Assembly (NCBI GenBank): GCA_045630285.1
Contig: JAZQSX010000031.1
Coordinates: 1 to 41,540, forward strand
Direction: 5' to 3'
DNA length: 41,540 bases
Source: RGIG3009 sp045630285
GTDB lineage: Bacteria > Bacillota > Clostridia > Oscillospirales > Acutalibacteraceae
Shown here: one piece after another, positions 21,995 to 29,861 of the stretch
How positions within the stretch are numbered: the stretch's first letter is position 1
How the letters are laid out: each line of letters starts with the position of its first letter
Position numbers and translations under genes: made by a program
Notes under the pieces: model-generated
What the model saw: the letters and a program-made list of their open reading frames with translations, nothing else
Database searches by the model: none
What the model was told of the DNA's origin: nothing

Positions 21995-24526
21995 TTACTG
22001 TTTTGCGTCGTACCAAGTCTTACCGCTCTGCACGTCGGCACGCAACCGTACGGATAAGGCGGCCGCCGCTTCCATTTCCTCCTGCAGGATCCGAGCCGCA
22101 CGGTCGGCGTCCTGTTCCGACGCCTCCACGATCAGTTCATCGTGAACCTGCAAGATCAAACGGGCATCCAGTGCTTCCTTGCGCAGCCGTGCGTGAACAC
22201 GGATCATAGCCAGCTTGATAATATCGGCAGCGGTGCCCTGAATCGGCATATTCCGTGCCACACGCTCGCCAAACGAGCGAATCATATGATTGGAGACCTT
22301 CAATTCCGGCAGCGGACGGCGACGGCCGAACAACGTTTCAGCATAACCCTTGTCCTTCGCCGACTCGATCAGCCCGTCCATATATCCCGCCACGGCACCA
22401 TAATGTGCAAGATATTGCTCAATATACCGCTTGGCTTCCCCGTACGTCACGTGAATATCCTCCGACAGGGAATGAGCACCAATGCCGTAAACGATACCGA
22501 AGTTAACCGCCTTCGCCTGCGACCGCATCAGCTGAGTAACCATCTCTTCCGGCACGTTGAACACCTGCGCCGCCGTGATACGGTGAATATCCTCCTCGCT
22601 GTTGAAGGCATTGACCATCGTTTCATCGCCCGACAGCGCCGCCAATACACGCAGTTCGATCTGCGAGTAGTCCGCATCACACAGCACAGCTCCTTCACGG
22701 GCGTGGAAAAAACGACGCAATTCTCTGCCGAGCTCCTGACGCACGGGAATATTCTGCAGATTTGGTTCGGCAGACGAAATACGACCGGTGCGCGTTTCGG
22801 TCTGATTGAAGCTGGTGTGAATACGCCCGTCCTCAGCGATCATTTTTTCCAAGCTGTCACAGTAGGTGGATTTCAACTTAGACAAGGTGCGGTAATCCAG
22901 TATCATAGCAACGGCGGGATGTGCGTGCCGCAAGCTTTCCAGCACTTCAGCGTTGGTCGAATATCCCGATTTCGTCTTTTTCTTTGCAGGAAGGCCAAGA
23001 TCCTCAAACAACGCCTTGGCAAGCTGCTTGGGCGAATTGAGATTAAAGGCGTAACCCACCGCCTCGGTGATACCGTCGGTCAGCTCGTCGATACGTGCTC
23101 CCAGCATCTCGCCAAATTGCCGCAAGCCTTCCCGATCGACCGCAAAGCCGATCCGCTCCATATCCGCCAGCACCAATGCCAGCGGAATCTCCATTTCCCG
23201 CAGCAACGATACCTGCTCAGCAGCTACGATCTCGCGCTCCAAAACGTCCGCCAAGGGCGACAGCGCACGCACAATCTCAGGCTGTTCCCCCTCCGGAATG
23301 GCAATGCCATACTGCTGTGCCAATCGCACCGGCTCATAGCCCGATGCCAACGGATCCAGCAAATAGGCTGCCAGCAGGACGTCCATCGTGATTCTTACCG
23401 GCGTCACGCCGTGCTCCAGCGCCAGCTTAGCCACGGCTTTGGCATCCACCACCCGCTTAGGCACCGAAGCATCAGCGAGCAGGCTCAAAAAGCGAGCATC
23501 CGATACTGCCAGCGACGCACACTGCCCGTTGGCAACGATCCAGGCGGTATTCTCCTCCACCCACACGTCCACCACCGCACCGGACAGCACGGCATCGGCA
23601 TCCGCACTCTGCAAGGCAGCTACCGTCTGCACAGCAGCGGGAGCCTCCGTTTCGGGAGACAGTCCCATACGGTCCATCAGCTTGAACAGCTCCAGGCGTG
23701 TCATCAGCACCGCCAATTCGTGACGCTGCGGCTCCCGCAAGGCATACGCCTTCGGATCGGTCTGAGGAAGCGGCATCGTGCGGCAGATCTCACCCAAACG
23801 ACGGCTGAGATAGGCACTATCCCGTCCTTCGGTCAACTTATTGCGCAGGCTGTCACGGATCTCGGCCGATGCCAGATTCTCATAAACACCATCCAACGTG
23901 CCAAACCGATGAAGCAGATCCAGCGCCGTTTTTTCGCCAACGCCCGGGACACCGGGGATGTTGTCGCTGGAATCACCCATCAGCGCTTTCAAATCAATCA
24001 ATTGTTCGGGGGTCAACCCGTATTTTTCAAAAATGGCAGCACGGTCGTACACCAACGTCTCCGGCTGACCCATGCGGGTCGCCGCCAACAACACGGTCAC
24101 GTTATCCCCCACGAGCTGCAAGGAATCACGGTCGCCCGTGGCGATAAAGCACGGCACGCCGGCTTTGGCAGAGGCGGTTGCCAGCGTACCCAAAATGTCG
24201 TCCGCTTCATACCCGTCCTGCTCTACCACAGCGCATCCCATGTAGGTCAGCAATTCCTTAATGAGCGGCATCTGCACGGCCAGCTCCTCCGGCATTCCCT
24301 TGCGTCCCGCCTTGTACTCACTGTACATCGTATGACGAAACGTCGGTGCTTTACGGTCAAAAGCGACCGCTACCGCATCCGCTTGAGTCTGATCCAACAG
24401 CCGATGATAGATGTTCAAAAAACCGACCAACGCATTTGTCGGCGTACCATCGTGCGTTGTCAGCACCTTGATACCGTAAAACGCACGGTTCATGATGCTG
24501 TTTCCGTCAATAACCAAGAGGGACAT
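21995..24526 (-). CDS. polA: DNA polymerase I (no proofreading residues)
   Basis: Repair and primer-removal polymerase of 843 residues. The N-terminal 5'-3' exonuclease (DGNSIMNRAFYG, GYEADDILGTLA, GVPGVGEKTALDLL) is intact. The middle domain (about 300-440) lacks the acidic DxE/D metal ligands of a working 3'-5' exonuclease, as in many Firmicutes. The polymerase domain has DADYSQIELR, the O-helix RSQAKAVNFGIVYG and QVHDELIVEA. Start ATG 24526 (MSLLVIDGN) matches the family; GGAAG is 6 nt upstream. A long antisense frame over this gene is a shadow. Confidence 0.97.
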   Translation of the reverse strand: MSLLVIDGNSIMNRAFYGIKVLTTHDGTPTNALVGFLNIYHRLLDQTQADAVAVAFDRKAPTFRHTMYSEYKAGRKGMPEELAVQMPLIKELLTYMGCAVVEQDGYEADDILGTLATASAKAGVPCFIATGDRDSLQLVGDNVTVLLAATRMGQPETLVYDRAAIFEKYGLTPEQLIDLKALMGDSSDNIPGVPGVGEKTALDLLHRFGTLDGVYENLASAEIRDSLRNKLTEGRDSAYLSRRLGEICRTMPLPQTDPKAYALREPQRHELAVLMTRLELFKLMDRMGLSPETEAPAAVQTVAALQSADADAVLSGAVVDVWVEENTAWIVANGQCASLAVSDARFLSLLADASVPKRVVDAKAVAKLALEHGVTPVRITMDVLLAAYLLDPLASGYEPVRLAQQYGIAIPEGEQPEIVRALSPLADVLEREIVAAEQVSLLREMEIPLALVLADMERIGFAVDREGLRQFGEMLGARIDELTDGITEAVGYAFNLNSPKQLAKALFEDLGLPAKKKTKSGYSTNAEVLESLRHAHPAVAMILDYRTLSKLKSTYCDSLEKMIAEDGRIHTSFNQTETRTGRISSAEPNLQNIPVRQELGRELRRFFHAREGAVLCDADYSQIELRVLAALSGDETMVNAFNSEEDIHRITAAQVFNVPEEMVTQLMRSQAKAVNFGIVYGIGAHSLSEDIHVTYGEAKRYIEQYLAHYGAVAGYMDGLIESAKDKGYAETLFGRRRPLPELKVSNHMIRSFGERVARNMPIQGTAADIIKLAMIRVHARLRKEALDARLILQVHDELIVEASEQDADRAARILQEEMEAAAALSVRLRADVQSGKTWYDAKQ

Positions 24527-24562
24527 ACCCGGCTTCCATCCTTTCACATATCTACAGCAAGA

Positions 24563-24586
24563 CCCTGCCAACCGAGATCAGCAGGG
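24563..24586 (-). terminator. Weak hairpin after fba
   Basis: CCCTGC / GCAGGG with a 12-nt loop and only TCTTGCT behind it on the minus strand. May partly separate fba from polA. Confidence 0.3.
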
Positions 24587-24604
24587 CCTTTGGAAAAAGC
24601 AGAA

Positions 24605-25540
24605 TTAGGCGCGATTGGCGCTTCCCAGAACGTTCTGGATCTTGTGCTTCACCACATCGGTGATGCAGTTGCGGCCTTCACCGAGGTACTGACGGGGGTC
24701 AAAGTGCGTCGGGTTCTCCGCCAGATGACGGCGGACACCGGCCGTCAGTGCCAGACGCAGGTCGGAGTCAACGTTGATCTTGCAGACCGCCAGCGACGCC
24801 GCCTCACGCAGCATATCCTCCGGAATACCGATAGCGTCGGCCATCTGGCCGCCGTACTGGTTCACCGTGGCGACATACTCCGGCATAACCGAAGAAGCGC
24901 CGTGCAGTACGATCGGGAAGCCGGGCAGACGGTTCATAACTTCCTTCAGAATGTCAAAACGAAGCTGCGGCTTCTGACCGGGCTTGAACTTAAACGCACC
25001 GTGGCTGGTGCCGATAGCGATCGCCAAGGAATCCACGCCGGTACGGGTCACAAAGTCCTGCACCTGATCGGGATCGGTGTAGTTGGCCTTGTCCGCCTCG
25101 ACGCTGACTTCATCCTCAACGCCGGCGAGCTGACCCAGCTCACCTTCAACCGTGACACCACGGGCGTGGGCATACTCAACGACCTTGCGGGTCACTTCCA
25201 CATTCTCCTCATACGGCAGATGCGAGCCGTCGATCATTACCGACGTAAAGCCGCCGTCAATGCACTCCTTGCAAAGCTCGAAGCTGGAACCGTGGTCCAG
25301 ATGCAGAGCGATCGGCAGACCGGTCTCTTCCACAGCAGCCTGCACCATATGATACAGATAGCCGTGGCGAGCATACTTGCGTGCCGAGCCGGACACCTGC
25401 AGAATGACAGGAGAGTTGAGTTCCTTGCAGGCATCGACGATACCCTGCACGATCTCCATATCATTGACGTTGAACGCACCGATGGCGTAGCCGCCTTCGT
25501 ACGCTTTTGCAAACATTTCTTTCGTATTTACCAAAGGCAT
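24605..25540 (-). CDS. fba: Class II fructose-1,6-bisphosphate aldolase
   Basis: Zinc-dependent glycolytic aldolase of 311 residues cleaving fructose-1,6-bisphosphate to DHAP and glyceraldehyde-3-phosphate. Landmarks: IALHLDHGSS (catalytic Asp82 and zinc His83), VEGELGQLAG, GTSHGAFKF and LHGASSV (zinc histidines), and CKINVDSDLR near the phosphate site. GGGGG lies 8 nt before ATG 25540. It has its own promoter and shares a divergent region with the DUF6062 gene. Confidence 0.97.
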   Translation of the reverse strand: MPLVNTKEMFAKAYEGGYAIGAFNVNDMEIVQGIVDACKELNSPVILQVSGSARKYARHGYLYHMVQAAVEETGLPIALHLDHGSSFELCKECIDGGFTSVMIDGSHLPYEENVEVTRKVVEYAHARGVTVEGELGQLAGVEDEVSVEADKANYTDPDQVQDFVTRTGVDSLAIAIGTSHGAFKFKPGQKPQLRFDILKEVMNRLPGFPIVLHGASSVMPEYVATVNQYGGQMADAIGIPEDMLREAASLAVCKINVDSDLRLALTAGVRRHLAENPTHFDPRQYLGEGRNCITDVVKHKIQNVLGSANRA

Positions 25541-25570
25541 AATACTGACCCCCTAATTCAATATGTACCT

Positions 25571-25599
25571 ATTATACACTATCTCTGTCGAAATTCAAA
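25571..25599 (-). promoter_or_regulatory. Promoter for fba
   Basis: Leftward TTTGAA, 17-bp spacer, consensus TATAAT. About 30 nt from -10 to the start codon. Confidence 0.65.
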
Positions 25600-25638
25600 C
25601 TCTTTCTGCAAAAAAATCCGCTCTTTTTTTAAAAAAAC

Positions 25639-25667
25639 TTGTACCAACCACAAGATATTGGTATACT
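25639..25667 (+). promoter_or_regulatory. Promoter for DUF6062 gene
   Basis: TTGTAC, 17-bp spacer, TATACT with TGG upstream (extended -10). Confidence 0.65.
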
Positions 25668-25691
25668 GAACACGAAAGGATGTGTTACACC

Positions 25692-26387
25692 ATGCGTGAG
25701 GACATTACCAGTATTCCCGTAAGCGAAGTGTTTGAACCCAAGGACGGCTGTCCGATCTGTCGAATGCGTGACCTGCTTGAAAAGCGTGTTGCCGAGTACA
25801 TCACCGGCGCCGCTATGATGGAGCCCGACGTACGCATCGAGACCAATCGCCTCGGCTTTTGTATTGACCACTATCGCCTGATCTTAAAGCAGCGCAACCG
25901 CCTCGGCGTGGCACTGATGCTGGAAAGCCACCTGGCAGAACTGGAGCAGGAGGTATTCAAAGGTGCGCCGATCATCGGTAAAAGCGGTCGCAAGCAAGCC
26001 AAAAGCGCCGGCGAGCGTCACGCCACCTGCTTCTTGTGCCAGCAGGTGGATTGGGCCATGGAACGCATGCTCGCCACCGTCTGCCGTCTGTGGGAAAACG
26101 AGGAGGATTTCCGAAAACTCTTCGCCGAACAGCCGCAGCTGTGCCTCCCCCATTTCACGCAGCTTGTCGCCGCCGCAGAAAATGGCGGAATGAGCAAAAA
26201 ATCGGTGCCGAACTTCGCCAAAACAGCCGCCGAGCTGTCACGACGCACGCTCAACGAGCTGCACGGCGATGTGGCACATTTCTGCAAAATGTTTGACTAT
26301 CGGAGCAGCAGTGAGGGTGCAGATTGGGGTAATTCACGGGACGCTGTCGAACGTTCTGTCTACTACCTCACCGGGCGGATGCCGTGA
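25692..26387 (+). CDS. DUF6062 family protein with paired Cys/His motifs
   Basis: Cytosolic protein of 231 residues, function unknown; pattern matches DUF6062, a Clostridia family. Two similar metal-site halves are visible: C20-x-x-C23 with C57-x-x-H60, and C113-x-x-C116 with C151-x-x-H154. This suggests an internal duplication of a CxxC...CxxH zinc site. Start at ATG 25692 (MREDITSIPVSEVF) fits homologue-like sequence; AAAGGA is 11 nt upstream, and transcription begins near 25674, so the upstream open frame cannot be used. Monocistronic, divergent from fba. Confidence 0.8.
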   Translation: MREDITSIPVSEVFEPKDGCPICRMRDLLEKRVAEYITGAAMMEPDVRIETNRLGFCIDHYRLILKQRNRLGVALMLESHLAELEQEVFKGAPIIGKSGRKQAKSAGERHATCFLCQQVDWAMERMLATVCRLWENEEDFRKLFAEQPQLCLPHFTQLVAAAENGGMSKKSVPNFAKTAAELSRRTLNELHGDVAHFCKMFDYRSSSEGADWGNSRDAVERSVYYLTGRMP

Positions 26388-26441
26388 TGCATTGATATGC
26401 AGTTAGAAATTCAACAGTTTGTATCTAAAAAAATGGTTAAA

Positions 26442-26546
26442 AGTGGAAAATTGCTTGTTTTTCGACGGCAAACGCCTGTGAAAACCCCTTTGAAACCTCG
26501 ATTTGTTCACATTTTCCACAGAGTTTTCCACCAAAACTGTGAAAAG
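26442..26546. promoter_or_regulatory. Cluster of DnaA-box-like 9-mers
   Basis: The 294-bp gap after the DUF6062 gene holds no gene. It contains TTGTTCACA (26503-26511) immediately followed by TTTTCCACA (26512-26520), both fitting TTNTNCACA. Near matches lie at 26524-26532 (TTTTCCACC) and, inverted, at 26442-26450, 26477-26485 and 26538-26546. AT-rich sequence flanks the cluster. dnaA, dnaN, rpmH and parB are not nearby, so this is not an ordinary oriC; it could titrate DnaA, regulate the next gene or be chance. Confidence 0.35.
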
Positions 26547-26681
26547 CGAATTATTACAAAGAGTTATATTCCCTTGTCCGACATGTGATTTCGACGAGAT
26601 TTTTACCCTGCTTTTTTGCATAAATCATCCGCATTTACCCATACTCGTTCCGAGATGAAACAAGCAAGGAGTGACAGGGGT

Positions 26682-26954
26682 ATGATCAAGGGGACCAGCC
26701 GTCAAATCGTCGAGGTAACCGGCACGGGAAGCCCTTATTTTGAACGAGCCTTCCTCGTGGTGCGTCCGGCGTGTGCCGATGCGTCGGAAGAGCTGCTACA
26801 CGACGAAGCGCACCGTGTTTTGCAATCGCAGGACGGGTATACCGGGCTGAAAAACGCACGTCGCCGTCGCCGTTTGGGGCGTCTTTCGTTGTTACTTCTC
26901 GGCGGCGTGTTAAGTTTACTGATAGAAAAACTGATGCTCACCCTGTGGGGGTGA
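26682..26954 (+). CDS. Small basic protein with C-terminal membrane helix
   Basis: 90 residues, function unknown. The N-terminal segment MIKGTSRQIVEVTGTGSPYF resembles a conserved but uncharacterised Clostridia protein that starts similarly and continues ERAFLVVRP. An Arg-rich patch (NARRRRRLGR) is followed by one hydrophobic helix (LSLLLLGGVLSLLIEKLMLTLWG), giving a probable tail-anchored protein with a cytosolic N-terminus. AGGAG is 10 nt before ATG 26682. The last codons lie inside the terminator stem. Confidence 0.7.
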   Translation: MIKGTSRQIVEVTGTGSPYFERAFLVVRPACADASEELLHDEAHRVLQSQDGYTGLKNARRRRRLGRLSLLLLGGVLSLLIEKLMLTLWG

Positions 26955-26966
26955 GCATCAGTTTTT
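26926..26966. terminator. Bidirectional terminator between small protein gene and degV
   Basis: Perfect 18-bp stem with a TGTGG loop and A/T runs at both sides. The plus-strand gene ends inside it. Confidence 0.92.
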
Positions 26967-26975
26967 CTGTACTAT

Positions 26976-27830
26976 TTACTTCGTCATAAACAGAATGCCG
27001 AGAGTGTTAGGGCCGCAATGAGCGGAAACCGTACAACCGGCACGGGTAACGAGGATCTCGTCAAACTGCTTGCATTCGCAAACCGTCTTTCTGACCAGTT
27101 CGATGCGCTCTTCTGAGATACCGGAGTGCGTAATAAAAATACGATCGGTGCGAATGTCGTCACGGCCCACCAGACGATCCTGCACATACTGCTGCAACGC
27201 CTTATCCAGAGAACCCCGATATTTTTTGCTGACGCCCATTTTACCGGAGGTGTTGTCCACTTCAATGCAGGGCTTCAGTTGGAGCAGGTTGGCGCCCATC
27301 ATCGCCAAAGCGGAGCAACGGCCACCCTTGTGCAGGAATTCCAGCGTGTCAATCACGAAGCTCGCCTCAACCTTACAGGCCAGCGCCTGTACCTCTTCGG
27401 CGACCTGCTTTGCCGACTTGCCCTCAGCAATGCGCTCCGCCGCTTCCAACACGAGAAGACCCATACCGGTCGACAGATTGCAACTGTCGACCACGTACAA
27501 CCCTTCCAGTTCCTGCGACGCCAGACGACAATTGTTATGCGAAGTGGACAGGCCGGAGCCGAGGTTAATATACACTACCTCGTGCTCATCATCGATAAAC
27601 TGCTTGCAAAAGTCGATGTATTCCGCCATATTGATTGCCGCCGTTTTCGGCAGAACATGCTTCTCGTTGTAAATACGATAAATATCATCCGGCACCAGAT
27701 CCACGCCGTCGCTGTAGTTCTTATCTTCTACCGACACGTGAAACGGGTAGGTATGGACACCAAAACGTTCCTTCAGTTCAGGGCTAAGGTCGCAGGTGCT
27801 GTCAGCACACAAAACTACTTTCTTGCTCAT
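26976..27830 (-). CDS. DegV family fatty-acid-binding protein
   Basis: Cytosolic fatty-acid-binding protein of 284 residues; DegV/FakB-type proteins can present fatty acids to the kinase FakA for phospholipid synthesis. The N-terminal ADSTCDLSPEL, TAAINMAEY, YINLGSGLSTSHNNCRLA (head-group site) and DTLEFLHKGGRCS, then HCGPNTLGILF near the C-terminus, are all typical. GGAGG precedes ATG. It lies about 31 nt behind the transglutaminase lipoprotein gene and is probably cotranscribed. No fakA here. Confidence 0.93.
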   Translation of the reverse strand: MSKKVVLCADSTCDLSPELKERFGVHTYPFHVSVEDKNYSDGVDLVPDDIYRIYNEKHVLPKTAAINMAEYIDFCKQFIDDEHEVVYINLGSGLSTSHNNCRLASQELEGLYVVDSCNLSTGMGLLVLEAAERIAEGKSAKQVAEEVQALACKVEASFVIDTLEFLHKGGRCSALAMMGANLLQLKPCIEVDNTSGKMGVSKKYRGSLDKALQQYVQDRLVGRDDIRTDRIFITHSGISEERIELVRKTVCECKQFDEILVTRAGCTVSAHCGPNTLGILFMTK

Positions 27831-27861
27831 ATTGGTTTTCCTCCACTCTGATTCAAATCGC

Positions 27862-29310
27862 TCACTTGGTTGTAATAATCACTTCGCGACCGCAGGACTG
27901 AAGCGAGAAGGTCTTACCCGCTAAGCTTGCCTTGGAGCAAATCGCTGAAATGTTTTCCTGGAACCACGCAATAAACTCATTTACCGTCTTTTTGGAAACA
28001 TAGATCGTTGCCGAGCCGTTGCCCTTGATGAACAGATCCGCCACCTTATCCACAGAGAAGGTTTGCAGCTCCGTCCCCTCTTTGACAAAGTAACTCTCAT
28101 TTGTCGCATTGCACGTCGGGATAGGATAGGGATTGTCGGCACTGATCGTATGCCCCTCTTTAATGAGAGCATCATTCAGATTAAAAAACGCATGCATAAC
28201 GGGGATCTTGGCATTCGATTGATCATCCCACGTCACGTCAGTATGATAGTATTTCCCACCGATCTCCACAAGATTCCACGCATGGGCCTCACCCTTGCTT
28301 CCGCCTGGGCGAATGCTGGTACCCTCCACAAACAGACACTGTGTACCGGCTTGATACATCAGATACTGGAACGCACGGGCGTAGCCCTCGCAAACCGCCT
28401 TGCCTTCTACCAGGGCACCATATAGATTGTGACCGTTGGTGCCGTCGATATACGTGACCCGTGCAGCCAGCTCGTCGTGCAGGATCAGCTCACGTTCATA
28501 CGCCGTTTGCCCATAGGCCGCCTTTTTCAGCAATTCCTTCACGGCGGCGTCCACCTTCGGCTGTGCCGTCTGCTTCTGTGCCGGAGTCATCGTATACGTC
28601 GGCGCAACAGACAGCGTAACACCGGCGCCGCTGGTAATATAGCTGTATGCGCCGTTGTACCAAAAATGCTGCGGATAATCGGCGTGGTAACACCGCATTA
28701 CCGTCTTCATCTGCTTATCGGTGAGGCCAAGATCCTCCAGCGAGATGCTCTCCTGCATCGCATTGATGCCAAGCACAACCCGCTTATATGCGGTGACGTA
28801 CGCACTGCTGTTGGACACCATTTTGCTGAGATATTGATAGCCATAATAGCTGCTTTCAGGCAACGCCGTCAGCGTCACCGGCTTCGGCGGTTGAGAACCG
28901 CCGCCGGACGGTTTGGTCGTTGCCGTTGTGGTCGGCTTTTTGGTGGTTGTGGTCATCGGCTTCGTAGACGATGAGCTCGTGGCACCCGACGTCGTTCCGC
29001 TGGAGGTCGTCGTATTAGTCGTCGCTTCGGTGGTGGTCGTCCCACTCGGTGTCAGCGTGGTGGGATCGGTCGGCTCATCCGTCTCGCTGCCGGTCGGAGC
29101 AGACGGATCTTCGGAAGGCTGCGTATTCTCGCCGGACGGCTCGGTTACCGTAGCCGACGTTCCCTCCGACGGCACCGTAACCTTCGTCGTCACCGTCGTT
29201 TCGGGAGCAGTAGCATCGTTGCCGCCGCTTCCTTCGCTGCCGCAGCCGACCAGGCATACCAGCATTATGAGGATAAACGATAAAATCGATACCGTTTGAA
29301 TCGTTTTCAT
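27862..29310 (-). CDS. Transglutaminase-like lipoprotein with Thr/Ser stalk
   Basis: Surface lipoprotein of 482 residues. Signal peptide with lipobox LVGC (Cys23 anchor), then a Thr/Ser/Pro stalk to about residue 145. The catalytic domain has the transglutaminase/protease-like triad Cys307 (GKAVCEGYARAF), His343 (EAHAWNLVEIGGKYYH) and Asp358 (TDVTWDD). A ~60-residue C-terminal domain follows. Such proteins may process or cross-link cell-wall or extracellular peptides; the substrate is unknown. GGAGGG is 6 nt before ATG, with a strong promoter behind it. It is built like the other stalked lipoprotein at the left end. Confidence 0.9.
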   Translation of the reverse strand: MKTIQTVSILSFILIMLVCLVGCGSEGSGGNDATAPETTVTTKVTVPSEGTSATVTEPSGENTQPSEDPSAPTGSETDEPTDPTTLTPSGTTTTEATTNTTTSSGTTSGATSSSSTKPMTTTTKKPTTTATTKPSGGGSQPPKPVTLTALPESSYYGYQYLSKMVSNSSAYVTAYKRVVLGINAMQESISLEDLGLTDKQMKTVMRCYHADYPQHFWYNGAYSYITSGAGVTLSVAPTYTMTPAQKQTAQPKVDAAVKELLKKAAYGQTAYERELILHDELAARVTYIDGTNGHNLYGALVEGKAVCEGYARAFQYLMYQAGTQCLFVEGTSIRPGGSKGEAHAWNLVEIGGKYYHTDVTWDDQSNAKIPVMHAFFNLNDALIKEGHTISADNPYPIPTCNATNESYFVKEGTELQTFSVDKVADLFIKGNGSATIYVSKKTVNEFIAWFQENISAICSKASLAGKTFSLQSCGREVIITTK

Positions 29311-29328
29311 ACATATCCCTCCGAATAT

Positions 29329-29357
29329 AGTATACAGACAATCCGAAAATTTGTCAA
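29329..29357 (-). promoter_or_regulatory. Promoter for transglutaminase lipoprotein-degV
   Basis: Leftward consensus TTGACA, 17-bp spacer, TATACT. The leader is very short, about 10-15 nt before the start codon. Confidence 0.8.
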
Positions 29358-29407
29358 CCTTTTAGCCAGGACGTTTCCCCGCTGAAATATCGAGAGAACC
29401 TAAAATG

Positions 29408-29437
29408 AAAAAGCCGCAGGAATTCCTGCGGCTTTTT
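29408..29437. terminator. Bidirectional terminator downstream of rnpB
   Basis: AAAAAGCCGCAGG-AATT-CCTGCGGCTTTTT, a perfect 13-bp stem with A/T runs on both sides. It is a second barrier between rnpB and the lipoprotein promoter. Confidence 0.88.
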
Positions 29438-29460
29438 TGCGTAATTTACTTATTTTCTAC

Positions 29461-29495
29461 AAAAAAATACGCACCTGCCGGAAGCAAGTGCGTAT
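29461..29495 (-). terminator. rnpB terminator
   Basis: ATACGCACTTGC / GCAGGTGCGTAT on the minus strand (one U-G pair) followed by seven T, directly after the mature RNA end. Confidence 0.9.
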
Positions 29496-29824
29496 CGAGT
29501 GAGCCTGTAAGCCGAGTTCTGTCGTGGACAGTCATCTATCTCGACTGTCTGTTGCCAGACAGCTCAAGCCGCCCGTCGAAGCACATCGGGTCAATGTATC
29601 GCTTCAGTCGGCGTTGCATCGGATAGGGTTTGCAGGGCCACACAGTCTCCTGTGTGCCGGTGAGCTCTTACCTCGCCTTTCCACCCTTACCGTGACGAGC
29701 ACGGCGGTATATCTCTGTTGCACTTTCCCTAAGGTCACCCTCGGCGGCCGTTAGCCGTTATCCCACCCTGTGATGCTCGGACTTTCCTCATGCGCACAGC
29801 GCACGCGACTGCCCAGCTCACTCG
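29496..29824 (-). ncRNA. rnpB: RNase P RNA, bacterial type A-like
   Basis: Catalytic RNA of RNase P, which matures tRNA 5' ends; about 329 nt. The P1 helix is made by CGAGTGAGC and GCTCACTCG at the two ends. Universal core segments are visible on the minus strand: GAGGAAAGTCCGAGC (P4 5' side), GGAAAGGCGAGGTAAGAGCTC, ATAGATGACTGTCC and ACAGAACTCGGCTTACAGGC near the 3' end. The ends are predicted from P1 pairing; the processed 3' end could differ by a few nucleotides. Promoter at 29833-29861, terminator directly downstream. Confidence 0.96.
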
Positions 29825-29832
29825 CAGGATTC

Positions 29833-29861
29833 ATTGTACAAAAGTCCGCAGAGTTTGTCAA
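29833..29861 (-). promoter_or_regulatory. rnpB promoter overlapping the clpC stop
   Basis: Leftward TTGACA, 17-bp spacer, TACAAT, with a start near 29825. The -35 element contains the clpC stop codon (29858-29860). Confidence 0.85.

Noticed and set aside
22142..25669. A 1,175-codon open frame on the plus strand spanning polA and fba
   Set aside because: It is antisense to two unmistakable genes, crosses their boundary, and its translation is Arg/His/Gln-rich low-information sequence typical of a shadow frame.
26388..26681. Chromosomal replication origin
   Set aside because: DnaA-box-like sites are present, but dnaA, dnaN, rpmH and parAB are absent and flanking genes do not switch strand as expected.
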